From: DATBGO01 sp963785765 | Lineage (GTDB): Bacteria; Actinomycetota; Actinomycetes; Streptosporangiales; Streptosporangiaceae | Assembly: GCA_963785765.1 (NCBI GenBank) | Contig: CAWAWM010000008.1 | Span: 744,001-808,000, forward strand | Reading direction: 5' to 3' | Length of the DNA stretch: 64,000 nucleotides | Shown here: positions 27,795-37,425 of the stretch, piece by piece | How positions within the stretch are numbered: the stretch's first letter is position 1 | Layout: every line of letters starts with the position of its first letter | The notes under the pieces: model-generated | The model's database searches: none | What the model was told of the DNA's origin: nothing | The model's input: the letters and a program-made list of their open reading frames with translations, nothing else | Program-made: the position numbers and the translations under genes

Positions 27795-28711
27795 TCGCTG
27801 GAAATGAGCTGGCCAGCTGGAAAGACGGCGCTGCGAAGCGGGCGGTGACGGAATTTGTCGACCGGACCGGGTCAGCCGGAGTGCCGATCTCCGAACGCGT
27901 AGCGGTATTCGACAACGACGGCACGTTGTGGTGCGAGCAGCCGATGCCGATCCAGGCCGACTTCATTCTCCGTCGGCTGGCCGAGATGGCGCAGGCCGAT
28001 CCCGGGCTGCGCGGCCGGCAGCCTTGGAAGGCGGCGTTTGAGCGGGACTATGGCTGGCTCGCCGCGGTGCTAGCCGAGCACTATGCGGGTAATGACGCCA
28101 ACGTGGGGACGCTCCTGGCTGGCGTCCTCGCGGCCTACGACGGGATCAGCGTCGAGGACTTCGAGGCGAAGTCAGCCGCCTTCCTGCGCACTGCGCAGCA
28201 TCCGACCCTCGGCCGCGGATATCTCGAATGCGCGTATGCGCCGATGGTCGAGCTGCTCGGATACCTGGCGGCGAACGGGTTCACGAACTACATCGCGTCG
28301 GGTGGTGGCCGTGACTTCATGCGGCCGATCAGCCAGGAGGTGTACGGGATACCTCGTGACCGGGTGATCGGCAGCGCAACCACCTTTCAGTACACGAGTA
28401 ACGACCACGGCGGCTCGATCACGCACCAGGCCGAGGCCGATTACCTCGACGATGGCCCGCAGAAGCCGATCCGGATCTGGAGCCGCACCGGTCGCCGGCC
28501 GCTGCTGGCGGCCGGCAATTCGAACGGCGACCTCCCGATGCTCGAATTCGCCCAGCATCAGGACAAGCCCTCGCTCCGGCTGCTCATCCGCCACGACGAC
28601 GGCCAGCGCGAGTTCGACTACACTAGCGGGGCCGAGCAGGCGCTGGAGCAGGCCGCCCGGAACGGGTGGACGATCGTCAGCATGAAAAACGACTGGGCCA
28701 CCGTCTTCTGA
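27791..28711 (+). CDS. HAD-family phosphatase, paralogue of the 14139-15032 protein
   Basis: 306 residues. Motif I VFDNDGTLWCE, motif II IASGGG, GNSNGDLPML with the motif IV acids. The close relative at 14139 shares most conserved blocks. ATG 27791 overlaps the channel stop (ATGA), so translation is coupled to the K+ channel. Substrate unknown. The pairing of one paralogue with a radical SAM enzyme and the other with a K+ channel shows the family is used in several contexts. Confidence 0.83.
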   Translation: MIAGNELASWKDGAAKRAVTEFVDRTGSAGVPISERVAVFDNDGTLWCEQPMPIQADFILRRLAEMAQADPGLRGRQPWKAAFERDYGWLAAVLAEHYAGNDANVGTLLAGVLAAYDGISVEDFEAKSAAFLRTAQHPTLGRGYLECAYAPMVELLGYLAANGFTNYIASGGGRDFMRPISQEVYGIPRDRVIGSATTFQYTSNDHGGSITHQAEADYLDDGPQKPIRIWSRTGRRPLLAAGNSNGDLPMLEFAQHQDKPSLRLLIRHDDGQREFDYTSGAEQALEQAARNGWTIVSMKNDWATVF

Positions 28712-28778
28712 GCATGGGACACCCTCAGTAGGCGGCAGCGAACCTGCCGGGGGAGCGCGGACCTTCTGGAGTATCCCC

Positions 28779-30000
28779 GTGGCCTCACGAGCCGAGCGCG
28801 CCGTCGTCAACGCGGCCGGGCTGGTGCAAGGCATCGTCCTGGTCACATTTCCCGCAGCCAGCACGATCTTCACCGAGCCAGCTGAATACGGACTCTCCAG
28901 CAGCCAGTACGGGAACATGTTCCTGCCCCAGGTGGTAACGGCCATCGCGGGGTCCTTGCTTGGTCCCGGGCTGGCCCGGCGGATCTCGGTAAAGCGGGTG
29001 TACCTGCTCGGCCTCACCTTGAGCCTGGCGTCGATGGGGCTCCCTGCTGGCGAGCGTGTTCGTCAAGACCGATCAGGCCGCCGCCTATCCGTTGCTGCTG
29101 GTCGCCACGGCTTGCCTCGGGGCGGGTTTCGGCCTGACGGTCCCGGCCCTGAACACCTACGCGTCTGTCTTTCACCCGGCGGATGTCGACAGCTCGGTGC
29201 TCGTCCTGAACGCGCTGCTGGGCTGTGGAACGGTACTAGCGCCAGTGTTCGTGGCGGTGTTCCTCGGACTGGGATTCTGGTGGGGGCTGCCGATCCTCTC
29301 CGCAGTGTTGCTCACCGCACTGCTGGTGATCAGCCTGCGGTTGCCGCTGCGCGCCGGAGCACCAGGGAACGCGACCGCGCGGCGGCCGAGGCGGCGCCCG
29401 CCCGCGCGGTTCTGGTGGTACGCGGCATTCGCCGTGCTGTACGGCAGCTGCGAGACGATGAACGGCAACTGGTCCCAGCTGGAGATGACCAAGCGGCTGG
29501 GCGCGTCGGCCACGCAGGCCGCGCTGGCACTGGCCGCGTTCTGGGGGATGGTGACCCTGGGGCGGGTGGTTTTCGCACTCATCGACCGCTGGCTGCCCGC
29601 GCGGGTCATCTATCACGTCCTGCCGTTCGTGCTGGTGGCCGCCTTCGCCGGGGTCGGCGTCCTGGCACCGCGCGAAGCCACCGCTGGTATCGCCGTTTTC
29701 GGGCTGGCCGGGCTGGGCTGCTCGGCGCTGCTGCCGCTCACGATCAGTTTCGGCGAGGAAGAGCTGACCGCGATGTCGGCGGCGATCGTCGGCGGGGTCA
29801 TCGCTTTCTACCAGGTCGGCTACGGAATCGCGGCCTTCGGTGTGGGCCCCCTGCAGAAGACCGGGCTGAGCCTGTCAGCGATCTTCGGCGGCACCGCGCT
29901 GGTGGCCGCAGCCCTGGCCACCGTTTCCTTCGTCGTGGCCCCGGCTCGGCCCAGGCCGCCCGGGTCAGGAAAGCTGCCGGGAGGGAGCGGATCATCATGA
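28779..30000 (+). pseudogene. MFS transporter with a frameshift
   Basis: Two reading frames together give one MFS protein of about 407 residues. The first (from GTG 28779) covers about 88 residues ending LTLSLASMGL. The second continues with LASVFVKTDQAAAYPLLLV and runs to TGA near 30000. An extra C in the CCC at 29042-29044 restores continuity if removed. About twelve TM helices are seen in the composite, with FWGMVTLGR and the typical half-way loop; the substrate is unknown. Either a recent pseudogene or a one-base sequence error; the rest of the gene shows no decay. Confidence 0.75.
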
Positions 30001-30010
30001 GGGCGGTGCA

Positions 30011-30029
30011 ATCATCCCTGGCGGATGAT
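30011..30029. promoter_or_regulatory. 19-bp palindrome, class 1 site (cydAB unit)
   Basis: ATCATCC-CTGGC-GGATGAT, arms perfect over 7 bp. Relative to the other sites both arms carry the matching C-to-T/G-to-A change, which preserves symmetry. It lies 58 nt upstream of ATG 30088. Confidence 0.75.
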
Positions 30030-30087
30030 GTCTGGCCCCGTTCGGCCGATAACAGTAAAGATCCGGGTCGACACTAAGGATGGTGCC

Positions 30088-30363
30088 ATGGTCAACGATG
30101 CGAGGCGCAATGGACCGCAGTTCAGTGCCGCTCCACTGATGACGAGCGCAGCGCTGGTCGGAGTCGGCGCTGTCCTGGTCATGGCGGGGCTCGCGGTGGG
30201 CGGTGCGCATCTGACGTCGGCTACCCGCCGGTGGGTCAAGGAGATGGAGGTACCGCCGAGCGAGCTCGCGAAGCTGAAGCTGGCGCAGGCCAAGGCGGCC
30301 GCGCTCGCTGGTGCGGCGGCGTGGCAGAACGGCCGCTCGGCCAGTCCCGCCAGCGTTTCCTGA
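30088..30363 (+). CDS. Small single-TM protein preceding cydA
   Basis: 91 residues from ATG 30088 (AAGGATGG upstream). One TM helix (LMTSAALVGVGAVLVMAGLAVGG) is followed by ATRRWVKEMEVPPSELAKLKLAQAKAAALAGAAAWQNG, an amphipathic cytoplasmic helix. No characterised family was recognised. It lies 68 nt before cydA on the same strand with no terminator between, and the unit is preceded by a class 1 palindrome. A role as an accessory to the bd oxidase is possible but unproven; it is larger than CydX-type subunits. Confidence 0.65.
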   Translation: MVNDARRNGPQFSAAPLMTSAALVGVGAVLVMAGLAVGGAHLTSATRRWVKEMEVPPSELAKLKLAQAKAAALAGAAAWQNGRSASPASVS

Positions 30364-30431
30364 TCCGCCGCCAGGCTTCCTTGTGGCATCCAGGTCAGCC
30401 GCTCCTGGAGCGTTCTGAGCCGGAGGGGTAG

Positions 30432-31817
30432 ATGTCGAACGTTGATCTTGCGCGGTGGCAGTTCGCGTTCGTGACGATCAACCATTTCTTCTTCGTGCCG
30501 GTGACGATCGGGCTGGCGTTCCTGACCGCGTTGCTGCAGACGACCTGGTATCGCAGCAAGCGCGATGAGTATCTGCGGCTGACCAGGTTCTTCGGTACGC
30601 TGCTGGTCATCAACGTCGCGATCGGCGTGGTGACGGGCCTGGTCCAGGAGTTCCAGTTCGGGATGAACTGGTCGGCGTACTCGCGGCTGGTGGGCAATAT
30701 CTTCGGCGCGCCGCTGGCGATGGAAGGTTTGCTGGCGTTTTTCCTGGAGTCGACGTTCCTGGGGCTGTGGCTGTTCGGCTGGGACCGGCTGCCGCGGCGG
30801 GTGCACCTGCTGACGATCTGGGCGGTATCGCTGGGCACGGTGTTGTCGGCGGCATTCATCATGTCGGCCAACTCGTGGATGCAGCATCCGGTCGGTTACA
30901 CGATGGTCAAGGGCAAGCCGCAGCTGAACGACATCTGGGCGGTGTTCACTAACCCGGTGTTCGTCTGGGGTTATGCGAAAGTACTGCTGGCGTCGCTGGT
31001 CACCGGCGCGGCCGTGATGCTGGCGGTATCGGCGTGGCAGTTGCGGCACGGCGGGGAAAAGGATGTGTTCCTCCGGTCGGCCCGGCTGGCGCTGGTAGTG
31101 CTGGTGCCGGCGATCCTGTTCACCATGCTGGTGGGCGATGAGCTCGGGGTGATCGAGGCCAGATACCAGCCGATGAAGATCGCGGCGGCCGAGGCGCAGT
31201 GGACGACCTGCCAGCCGTGCTCGTTCTCGCTGTTCCAGATCGGCGGCGGTAACAACGACCAGACCCCGACGGAGATCATCGCGATCCCGCACCTGCTGTC
31301 GCTGCTGGCCACCAACCACTGGAACGGCCAGGTGGTCGGCCTAGACCCGCTGCAGTCCCAGTACAGCAAGCAGTACGGGCCCGGTTACTACGTGCCTAAC
31401 GTGTTCATCCAGTACTGGGCGATGCGGGTGATGGCGTATGCCGGGGTCCTGGTGCTCCTGTTGTCGTTGTGGGGGCTGGCGCTGATCCGGCGCAAGAAAC
31501 TCGCGGCCTCCCGCAGGTTCCTGTGGGTGGCGATCTGGGCCGCGGTGCTGCCGTTCCTGATGAACACCGCGGGCTGGCTGCTGACCGAGAGCGGCCGGCA
31601 GCCGTGGATCGTGCAAGGCATCATGCTGACGAAAAACGGGGTCTCGCCGTCGGTCAGTGCCACGTCGATCGTGATCAGCCTGGTGATTTTCGTCCTGTTG
31701 TACGGCGTGCTGGCGACGGTCGACCTGATGCTGATGCTGAAGTACTCACGCGAACAGCTCCCGCCCCCGCGCGCGGCCGCCGAAATGGACGCGCCGATGC
31801 CGGCCGTTCAGTATTGA
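30432..31817 (+). CDS. cydA: Cytochrome bd oxidase subunit I
   Basis: 461 residues with nine TM helices. RWQFAFVTINHFFFVP holds the heme b595 His near residue 18, and MEGLLAFFLESTFLGLWLFGWDRLP the Glu pair near 100 and 107. The Q-loop (ELGVIEARYQPMKIAAAEAQW) is of the short type, and GRQPWIVQGIM is the conserved C-terminal block. With CydB it oxidises quinol and reduces O2 at high affinity. ATG 30432 follows GGAGGGG. The next gene, cydB, is 7 nt away. No cydDC assembly exporter is in the window. Confidence 0.97.
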   Translation: MSNVDLARWQFAFVTINHFFFVPVTIGLAFLTALLQTTWYRSKRDEYLRLTRFFGTLLVINVAIGVVTGLVQEFQFGMNWSAYSRLVGNIFGAPLAMEGLLAFFLESTFLGLWLFGWDRLPRRVHLLTIWAVSLGTVLSAAFIMSANSWMQHPVGYTMVKGKPQLNDIWAVFTNPVFVWGYAKVLLASLVTGAAVMLAVSAWQLRHGGEKDVFLRSARLALVVLVPAILFTMLVGDELGVIEARYQPMKIAAAEAQWTTCQPCSFSLFQIGGGNNDQTPTEIIAIPHLLSLLATNHWNGQVVGLDPLQSQYSKQYGPGYYVPNVFIQYWAMRVMAYAGVLVLLLSLWGLALIRRKKLAASRRFLWVAIWAAVLPFLMNTAGWLLTESGRQPWIVQGIMLTKNGVSPSVSATSIVISLVIFVLLYGVLATVDLMLMLKYSREQLPPPRAAAEMDAPMPAVQY

Positions 31818-31824
31818 GGTCGCG

Positions 31825-32907
31825 ATGACACTCGTCCCGTTCTGGTTCATCGTCATCGCCGTGTTGTGGACCGGGTTCTTCGTCCTGGAGGGCTTCGACT
31901 TCGGTGTCGGGATGCTGCACGGCGCGGTCGGCCAGGACGAGGCCGGGCGGCGGGCGGCCATCAACACCATCGGGCCGCTGTGGGACGGCAACGAGGTCTG
32001 GCTGATCACGGCCGGAGCCGCGATCTTCGCCGCGTTCCCCGGCTGGTACGCGACGATGTTCTCCGGCTTCTATCTCGCACTCGTGCTCCTGCTCGGGTCA
32101 CTGATCGTCCGCGGCGTGTCGTTTGAGTACCGGGGCAAGCGCGACGCCATCCGCTGGCGCCGCACCTGGGACGTGCTGCTGACGGCGAGTAGCCTGCTGG
32201 CCCCGCTGCTGATCGGCGTGGCCCTCGGCGACCTGCTGACCGGGCTGCCCATCAATTCCAGCCAGGAGTACACCGGGTCGTTCTGGAACCTGCTGCAGCC
32301 CTACGGGCTGTTCACGGGGGTCACCCTGGTGCTGATCTGCCTGCTGCACGGGGCGACGTTCCTGTGCCTGAAGACCACCGGCGACATGCGCGACCGGTCC
32401 TGGCGGCTGGCCCGCCAGGTCGCCCCGGTGACCGGCGCCGCCGTCGTGGCCTTCGCGATCTGGACGCACGTGACGTCCAGCAGCACGTTCTTCCTCAACC
32501 CGGTCGAGCTGCTCGCCGTGCTCGCCGCGATCGCCGCCATCTGGCTGGTCCACGACCACCGCGAAGGCTTTGCTTTCGCCGCGACCACGGTCACGATGGC
32601 GGCCTGCATTGTGTCGATCTTCGTTGGCCTGTACCCCAACGTGATGGTGTCCAGCACCAACGCCGCGTACAACCTCACCGTGCACAACACCGCGTCCGGC
32701 GGGTACTCGCTCAAGGTGATGACCGTCGTCGTCATCATCTTCCTGCCCTTCGTGCTCGCCTACCAGACGTGGACCTACTACGTCTTCCGGCGCCGCATCA
32801 GCCGGCAGGAATTCCAGCCAGCACCCGAACGCAGCACGCCAGCGGGCCCGCGCCGCCCAGCAGCAGCGCCTGACGTCAACCCCCCGCCAGCCGGCCAGGG
32901 AACGTGA
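31825..32907 (+). CDS. cydB: Cytochrome bd oxidase subunit II
   Basis: 360 residues with eight to nine TM helices. Begins PFWFIVIAVLWTGFFVLEGFDFGVGML, the conserved CydB N-terminus, and has GPLWDGNEVWLITAGAA and RGVSFEYRGK as family blocks. The C-terminus after about residue 320 is a Pro/Ala-rich tail. Co-transcribed with cydA. The usual quinol-bd oxidase partner, important under low O2, nitric oxide or sulfide stress. Confidence 0.96.
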   Translation: MTLVPFWFIVIAVLWTGFFVLEGFDFGVGMLHGAVGQDEAGRRAAINTIGPLWDGNEVWLITAGAAIFAAFPGWYATMFSGFYLALVLLLGSLIVRGVSFEYRGKRDAIRWRRTWDVLLTASSLLAPLLIGVALGDLLTGLPINSSQEYTGSFWNLLQPYGLFTGVTLVLICLLHGATFLCLKTTGDMRDRSWRLARQVAPVTGAAVVAFAIWTHVTSSSTFFLNPVELLAVLAAIAAIWLVHDHREGFAFAATTVTMAACIVSIFVGLYPNVMVSSTNAAYNLTVHNTASGGYSLKVMTVVVIIFLPFVLAYQTWTYYVFRRRISRQEFQPAPERSTPAGPRRPAAAPDVNPPPAGQGT

Positions 32908-32931
32908 CGCGGCAGGGCAGCCCACGTAGTT

Positions 32932-32947
32932 CCGGCGGGACCGCCGG
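32932..32947. terminator. Hairpin between convergent cydB and the cupin gene
   Basis: CCGGCGG-GA-CCGCCGG lies in the 51-nt gap. It is nested within a longer inverted repeat (CAGGGCAG near 32912 and CTGCCCTG near 32971), so it may act on both strands. Confidence 0.55.
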
Positions 32948-32958
32948 CCTGAAGGAAC

Positions 32959-33540
32959 TCAGCGGTTCGGCTGCCCTGGATCGCCGGGTGCAAGCCGTCG
33001 CCATGTTCCCTGCTCCGGGTCGTATTCCTCGCGTTCGAACAGGAGCATGTCGTCGCCCAGCAGGATGAGGGAGTAGGGGCTAGGCCCGGTGCCGGCGACA
33101 TGACCATGGTTGTGGACGTCTCCGGGCGGGATCAGCGTCGCCACGTCACCACGATGCAGGGCACGCTCGTCCGCCAGGCGCAGTTCGGCCCGGCCGTCGT
33201 CGTGGCGGACTGCGTCCCACCGCTGATGAGTCTCCACCCCGCGGACCGGAGCGACCCCGACCCAGCAATGGTGCGAGTGGGTGCAGGCCATGATCCCCGC
33301 TGGCCGGTGGAACAGCACCAGGCGGGGACCGCGTTCCGGCCTGACCAGCCACTTCCCCCCCGATTCCTGGGCGGGCAGCGCCGCGATCAGCGGGCCGAAG
33401 TACTCCTCGTCGGCGGCCAGCTCTACCAGCAGCCGCCCGACCTTGTCCATATCGGGAACGCCGACGGAACGCAGCTCATCCAGCTGAGCCAGGAAATGGC
33501 GGACGGGGCCGGGGAAAGCGCCGGTGCTCACGTTCGCCAC
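32959..33540 (-). CDS. Cupin protein of the cysteine dioxygenase type
   Basis: 193 residues. Cupin motif 1 is THSHHCWVGVAPVRGVET (about residue 86) and motif 2 is PPGDVHNHGHV (about residue 143), giving three or four His for a non-heme iron. Pattern and length match bacterial thiol dioxygenases, which oxidise cysteine or 3-mercaptopropionate to the sulfinate. The Cys-Tyr crosslink cannot be judged. It stands alone between cydAB (convergent) and the GMC gene on the same strand. Confidence 0.72.
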   Translation of the reverse strand: MANVSTGAFPGPVRHFLAQLDELRSVGVPDMDKVGRLLVELAADEEYFGPLIAALPAQESGGKWLVRPERGPRLVLFHRPAGIMACTHSHHCWVGVAPVRGVETHQRWDAVRHDDGRAELRLADERALHRGDVATLIPPGDVHNHGHVAGTGPSPYSLILLGDDMLLFEREEYDPEQGTWRRLAPGDPGQPNR

Positions 33541-33627
33541 CCTAGCCCGCGCTCGTCCGGGCCGGCCTTCGGACCGTGGCGCCGCAGGCCTGGATCCCGC
33601 TGCCGAATGCCAATGTCACGCCACGCC

Positions 33628-35181
33628 TCATGCCATGCGGCTGAGCAGATGCTCGCCGACCCGCACGGCGTTGGCCATCGCGGTCAGCGCCGGGTTCACG
33701 GCGCCGATGCTCGGGAAGAAACTCGTGTCCACCACGTAGAGGTTGTCGAGTTCGTGCGCTTTGCAGTTGACGTCGAGGACCGAGGTGGCGGGGTCGGTGC
33801 CGAACCGGCAGGTGCCGGCCTGGTGTGCGCAGCCCGCGACCGGGATGCTCATGTCCATGTAGAAGTTCTTGCCCAGCACGTGGTGCTCGGCCATCCCGGT
33901 GTGGTTCAAGATCTTCTTCAGCTCGTCGTAGAGGCGGTCGGCCTCCTGGTCGTTGGTCGGCGAGTAGGCCAGGTGGACGCGGCCGTCGCTGTCGGTCGTC
34001 ACGCGGTTGCCAGGCACCGGCAGGTCCTCGGTGGTGAGCCAGAAGTCCACGCCGTGGTCCGCCACATCAGACAGGGTCCACTCCGGGGAGAGCTTCGTGA
34101 GCTTTGGCTTCTCGCCCCGCATGGCCTCGGCGTTGGACTTGCCGATCATCTGGATGTTGCCGGCCGGCCACTCGTAGTCCTTCGTGGCGAGGTAGAAGTC
34201 GTTGATGCCCAGCGTTTTCTGGAAGACCGTGTCGTTCTTCTCCTTGGCTAGGGCTATCACCGCCTTGCAATTGTGGAACATGTAATTGCGTCCCACCTGA
34301 TCCGAGCCATTCGCCAGACCCCGGGGGTGCCGGTCGGTGGCCGAATTGAGAAGCAGCTTGGCGCTGTTAGCGGCTCCTGCTGACACGGCCACGATGTCTG
34401 CCCGGTAGGTCTCCCGGTTACCGTCCCGGGACACGACGACTCCGGTGACCGTGCGTCCGGAGTCGTCGGTCTCCAGCTTGGTTACCTCGGCCCCGGTGAG
34501 CAAGGTGACGTTGTCGTGGTCGAGCAATGGCCGTACCGCGATGACCTCGGCATCGGACTTCGCGTGAACCAGGCATGGGTATCCGTCACACCAGCTGCAG
34601 CGGATGCAGGTGCTGCGGGGGCGCTGCGCTTCATCGAGCAGGATTCCGCACGGCGCGTGGAAGGGGTGGTAGCCGCCCTTGGCCAGGGCATCTGCTATCT
34701 GCTGGATCCTGGGCTCATGGGAGACAGCGGGCCACGGGTAGGGCCCGCTGCGATGGCCTTCGGTCGGATCCTCGCCGGCGTTGCCGTGCACCTGGTACAG
34801 GCGCTCGGCCTTGGTGTACCAGGGCTCGAAGTCGTCGTAGGACAGTGGCCAGGCCGGGGAGAGCCCATCGATGTGCCTGATCTCCCCGAAGTCCTGGGGG
34901 CGCAGCCGGTAAAGGGCCGCCCCGTACAACTTGGTGGCCCCGCCGACGAAGTAATGGACCTGAGGCTGGAACGGCTGGCCGTCGCTGTCGAACCAGGTGT
35001 CCTTGGAAATGTACCGGCCGCCGACGAACACCGCGCCCGGGTTCCAGTTGTCCATCTCACGATGCAGGAAGTCCCCGCGCTCCAGCAGCAGGATCTTCTT
35101 GCCCGAATCGGCAAGAGTGTGAGCCAGAGTGCCACCGCCCGCGCCGGTCCCGGCAATGATCACGTCATAGGTTTCGCTCAT
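33628..35181 (-). CDS. GMC-family FAD oxidoreductase
   Basis: 517 residues. The FAD motif is IIAGTGAGGGTLAHTLA (residues 9-25) with acidic LLLERGDF ending beta-2. The GGATKLYGAAL block and the C-terminal VVDTSFFPSIGAVNPALTAMANAVR are typical of the GMC subgroup containing sugar, glucoside and choline-type dehydrogenases. CAHQAGTCRFG holds the catalytic His. A Cys-rich insert (CIRCSWCDGYPC) resembles that of gluconate/fructose dehydrogenase large subunits, which may bind a cluster. No TAT signal is present. The substrate is unknown. A class 2 inverted repeat lies 32 nt upstream of the start. Confidence 0.82.
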   Translation of the reverse strand: MSETYDVIIAGTGAGGGTLAHTLADSGKKILLLERGDFLHREMDNWNPGAVFVGGRYISKDTWFDSDGQPFQPQVHYFVGGATKLYGAALYRLRPQDFGEIRHIDGLSPAWPLSYDDFEPWYTKAERLYQVHGNAGEDPTEGHRSGPYPWPAVSHEPRIQQIADALAKGGYHPFHAPCGILLDEAQRPRSTCIRCSWCDGYPCLVHAKSDAEVIAVRPLLDHDNVTLLTGAEVTKLETDDSGRTVTGVVVSRDGNRETYRADIVAVSAGAANSAKLLLNSATDRHPRGLANGSDQVGRNYMFHNCKAVIALAKEKNDTVFQKTLGINDFYLATKDYEWPAGNIQMIGKSNAEAMRGEKPKLTKLSPEWTLSDVADHGVDFWLTTEDLPVPGNRVTTDSDGRVHLAYSPTNDQEADRLYDELKKILNHTGMAEHHVLGKNFYMDMSIPVAGCAHQAGTCRFGTDPATSVLDVNCKAHELDNLYVVDTSFFPSIGAVNPALTAMANAVRVGEHLLSRMA

Positions 35182-35213
35182 CCATCCACTGTCGCGGCTA
35201 CCGCAGCGCGGAA

Positions 35214-35233
35214 CATCCTCCCGTTGGGGTGAA
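35214..35233. promoter_or_regulatory. Inverted repeat, class 2 site (GMC oxidoreductase)
   Basis: CATCC-N8-GGGTGAA on the + strand. On the gene's own strand it reads TTCACCC-N8-GGATG. It ends 32 nt before ATG 35181. Confidence 0.55.
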
Positions 35234-35287
35234 ATGTCCAGCCAGCACTATCTGACGGCCTCCCCCAGCAGGGTGATGGCCAGGCGC

Positions 35288-36675
35288 TCAGGGGCGGACG
35301 AGAGCGGCCAGCAGGGCCTGCAGCTTCAACTGGGTTTCCGCCAGCTCGGCTCCGGGGCGAGAGCCGCTCACCACGCCGACGCCGGCGTATATCGAGGCGT
35401 GGTCGCCGGCTACGTCAGCTGACCTGAGCCCGATCGCCCAGCTCCCGTCACCACGGGCGTCCATCCAGCCCACCGGGCCGGCGTACCGGCCGCGGTCAAA
35501 GCCCTCGACCTCGGCGATGTAGGCCACCGCCTCGTCGGTGGGCGTGCCACCGACCGCGGGCGTCGGGTGCACCCTCGCCACGAGCTGGAGGGCACTGGGC
35601 ACCCGGAGGCCGGGGTGCGCCGGCTCGTCCCCGGACGGCTCTCCCCGGCCCCAAGCGCCGCCAGGGCCGGCCCTGGCCGGTCCGGGACGCCGGACAGCAC
35701 TCCGCTCAGGCGGGTGGCCAGGTGGGTCACGTTGCGCAGCTCGAGCACCGTGGGCTTGCCGGGCACGTCCAGGCTCTCGCAGGCCGGGCCCAGGGTGCGG
35801 CGGAGACCTTCGATGACATAGGCGTGCTCCCGACGCTCCTTGGGCGAGGCAAGAAGCCCGGCGATGAGCGCCTCGTCGGTGGCCAGATCGCCGCTGCGGC
35901 CGACGGTGCCGGCCAGCGGGTGGCTGGCGACGTGCGCGCCACGGCGTTCGATCAGCAGCTCGGGACTGGCGCCGAGGAAGCCATCGACCCTGAAGACCAT
36001 GCACGTCGGGTACAGGGCGAGCAGCCTGGACAGCACATCGGAGGTGACGAACGGGCGGTTGGCCGTCACGTCGACCTGGCGGGCCAGGACGACCTTGCCG
36101 AGCGCTCCGTCCTCGATGCGGGCGACGGCGCGGGCCACGAGCTCTTCCCAGACGGGGTGATCCAGCACCGAGGTCAGGGTGAACTGGCTCGGCGCTGGCC
36201 GGGGATCGGTGAACCCGCCGAGGGCATCGGCGGCCATCTGGCCGGCCAGGCGGGCCGCGGAAGGGCCGTCGCCGGGGCGGGCGATGGTGGTGATCCAAGC
36301 TTCGCCGTCACGGCGCCCGATCACCACCCGGGGTAGCACGAGCGCCCCCGGCGCGTCCCGCGCGAACGGCAGCGCCCCCACAGCTACCGGTCCGGTTCCC
36401 GGGCCGGCCACGTCGTCGCTGCGTGGGATGGCGGCCAGCTGGCCCGCGACGTCGGCCACCGCAGCGGTGTCGGACAGGCCGCGGGGAAGCTCGATGCGCA
36501 GCGCCACGCCGCGCCCGGCCAGCCCGAAGCCCTCGTGCTGCCACAGGACCCCGTCGCGGCCGGCGGCGGCCAGCAGGTCGACGTCTCCAGCGTCGACGCC
36601 GGTTCCCTGGCCGGCGAGGCGGGCCGTCGTGGCTGCGAGCCTGTCGGCTCCCGGCATGGTGCTCATCGTGCTCAT
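35288..36675 (-). pseudogene. menF: Isochorismate synthase (chorismate-binding family) with a frameshift
   Basis: A first frame from ATG 36675 (GAGG 8 nt upstream) covers about 345 residues up to GAGESRPG; a second continues with DEPAHPGLRVPSALQLVARVHPTPAVGG to TGA 35288. Together they give a complete chorismate-binding enzyme of about 462 residues: LGKVVLARQ, ASPELLIERRG, SHPLAGTVGRSG, KERREHAYVIE, HPTPAVGGTPTDEA and the C-terminal YAGVGVVSGSRPGAELAET are all family blocks. One base appears to be missing in the C/G run at about 35629-35632. Isochorismate synthases feed menaquinone or catecholate siderophore synthesis; no other men or ent gene is adjacent. Confidence 0.8.
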
Positions 36676-36768
36676 GGGCGCAACCTCGGTGTCCCTGGCC
36701 ATCGGTGTAGCAGCTTCGGCAGACTTATGGCGGGCGGGTGCGGCCGGACCGGGTCAGTCACGGCCGCA

Positions 36769-37425
36769 TCAGCTGACAATGTAGTAAATGCTGTTCGCGA
36801 CCAGCCAGAAGCCGAGTACCAGGGACACGATGATGATGACCTGGTCGGTATGGGCGCCGATCCAGCGCCGCGTCCGGGCGAGGAACTCCTGTGCCGCCTG
36901 GGGCCGCAAGCCGGCGTAGATCTCCATCGCGAGGATCGAGGCTGTGGCGATGACGCAGAACAGCACGAGCGCGAGGTAGCTCTGCCAGGACGAGAGCTTC
37001 GCCTCGACGATGACCGAGACACCCGCGGCGACCAGCCCCCAGGGCTGGGTGAGCGGGCCGAGCCCGATGGCGAACCACGGCGTCATGTTGTCGATGTGCG
37101 TCTGCCACTTGGGGGGCTTTTTCGGCGGTTTCGGCTTGCCCAGCCTCCGGTAGTACCGGATCGCGATCACCAGCAGCCCGGCGCCGATGGCGAGCTTGGC
37201 GGCGAGTGCGGCCAGCGAGGGAGCCGTGTTGGGCTTGGGAGGCTTGTTCTGGGTGACCAGGACGGTGAACGCGACCACGATCGCGAGCGACAGGAGCCAG
37301 CCGAAGATGAACGCGGCGCCCTTCCGCACGCCGCCCTTCGACGCGAGGATCAGGATGAACGCGGTGAGCGGGATCGGTTCGAGCGTGATCGCCAAGCCGA
37401 TGAGAACGAGGCTGAGGACGATCAT
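36769..37425 (-). CDS. GAP-family (Sap-like) membrane protein, copy 1
   Basis: 218 residues with about six TM helices. VLIGLAITLEPIPLTAFILILASKGGVRKGAAFIFGWLL is the N-terminal signature (shown only as landmark) of GAP/Sap proteins, related to LysE-type exporters and named for mycobacterial glycopeptidolipid and sulfolipid addressing proteins. A basic, Pro-rich cytoplasmic loop (GKPKPPKKPPKW) separates the halves. Exported substrate unknown. A second family member is at 42827-43504. Confidence 0.75.
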   Translation of the reverse strand: MIVLSLVLIGLAITLEPIPLTAFILILASKGGVRKGAAFIFGWLLSLAIVVAFTVLVTQNKPPKPNTAPSLAALAAKLAIGAGLLVIAIRYYRRLGKPKPPKKPPKWQTHIDNMTPWFAIGLGPLTQPWGLVAAGVSVIVEAKLSSWQSYLALVLFCVIATASILAMEIYAGLRPQAAQEFLARTRRWIGAHTDQVIIIVSLVLGFWLVANSIYYIVS

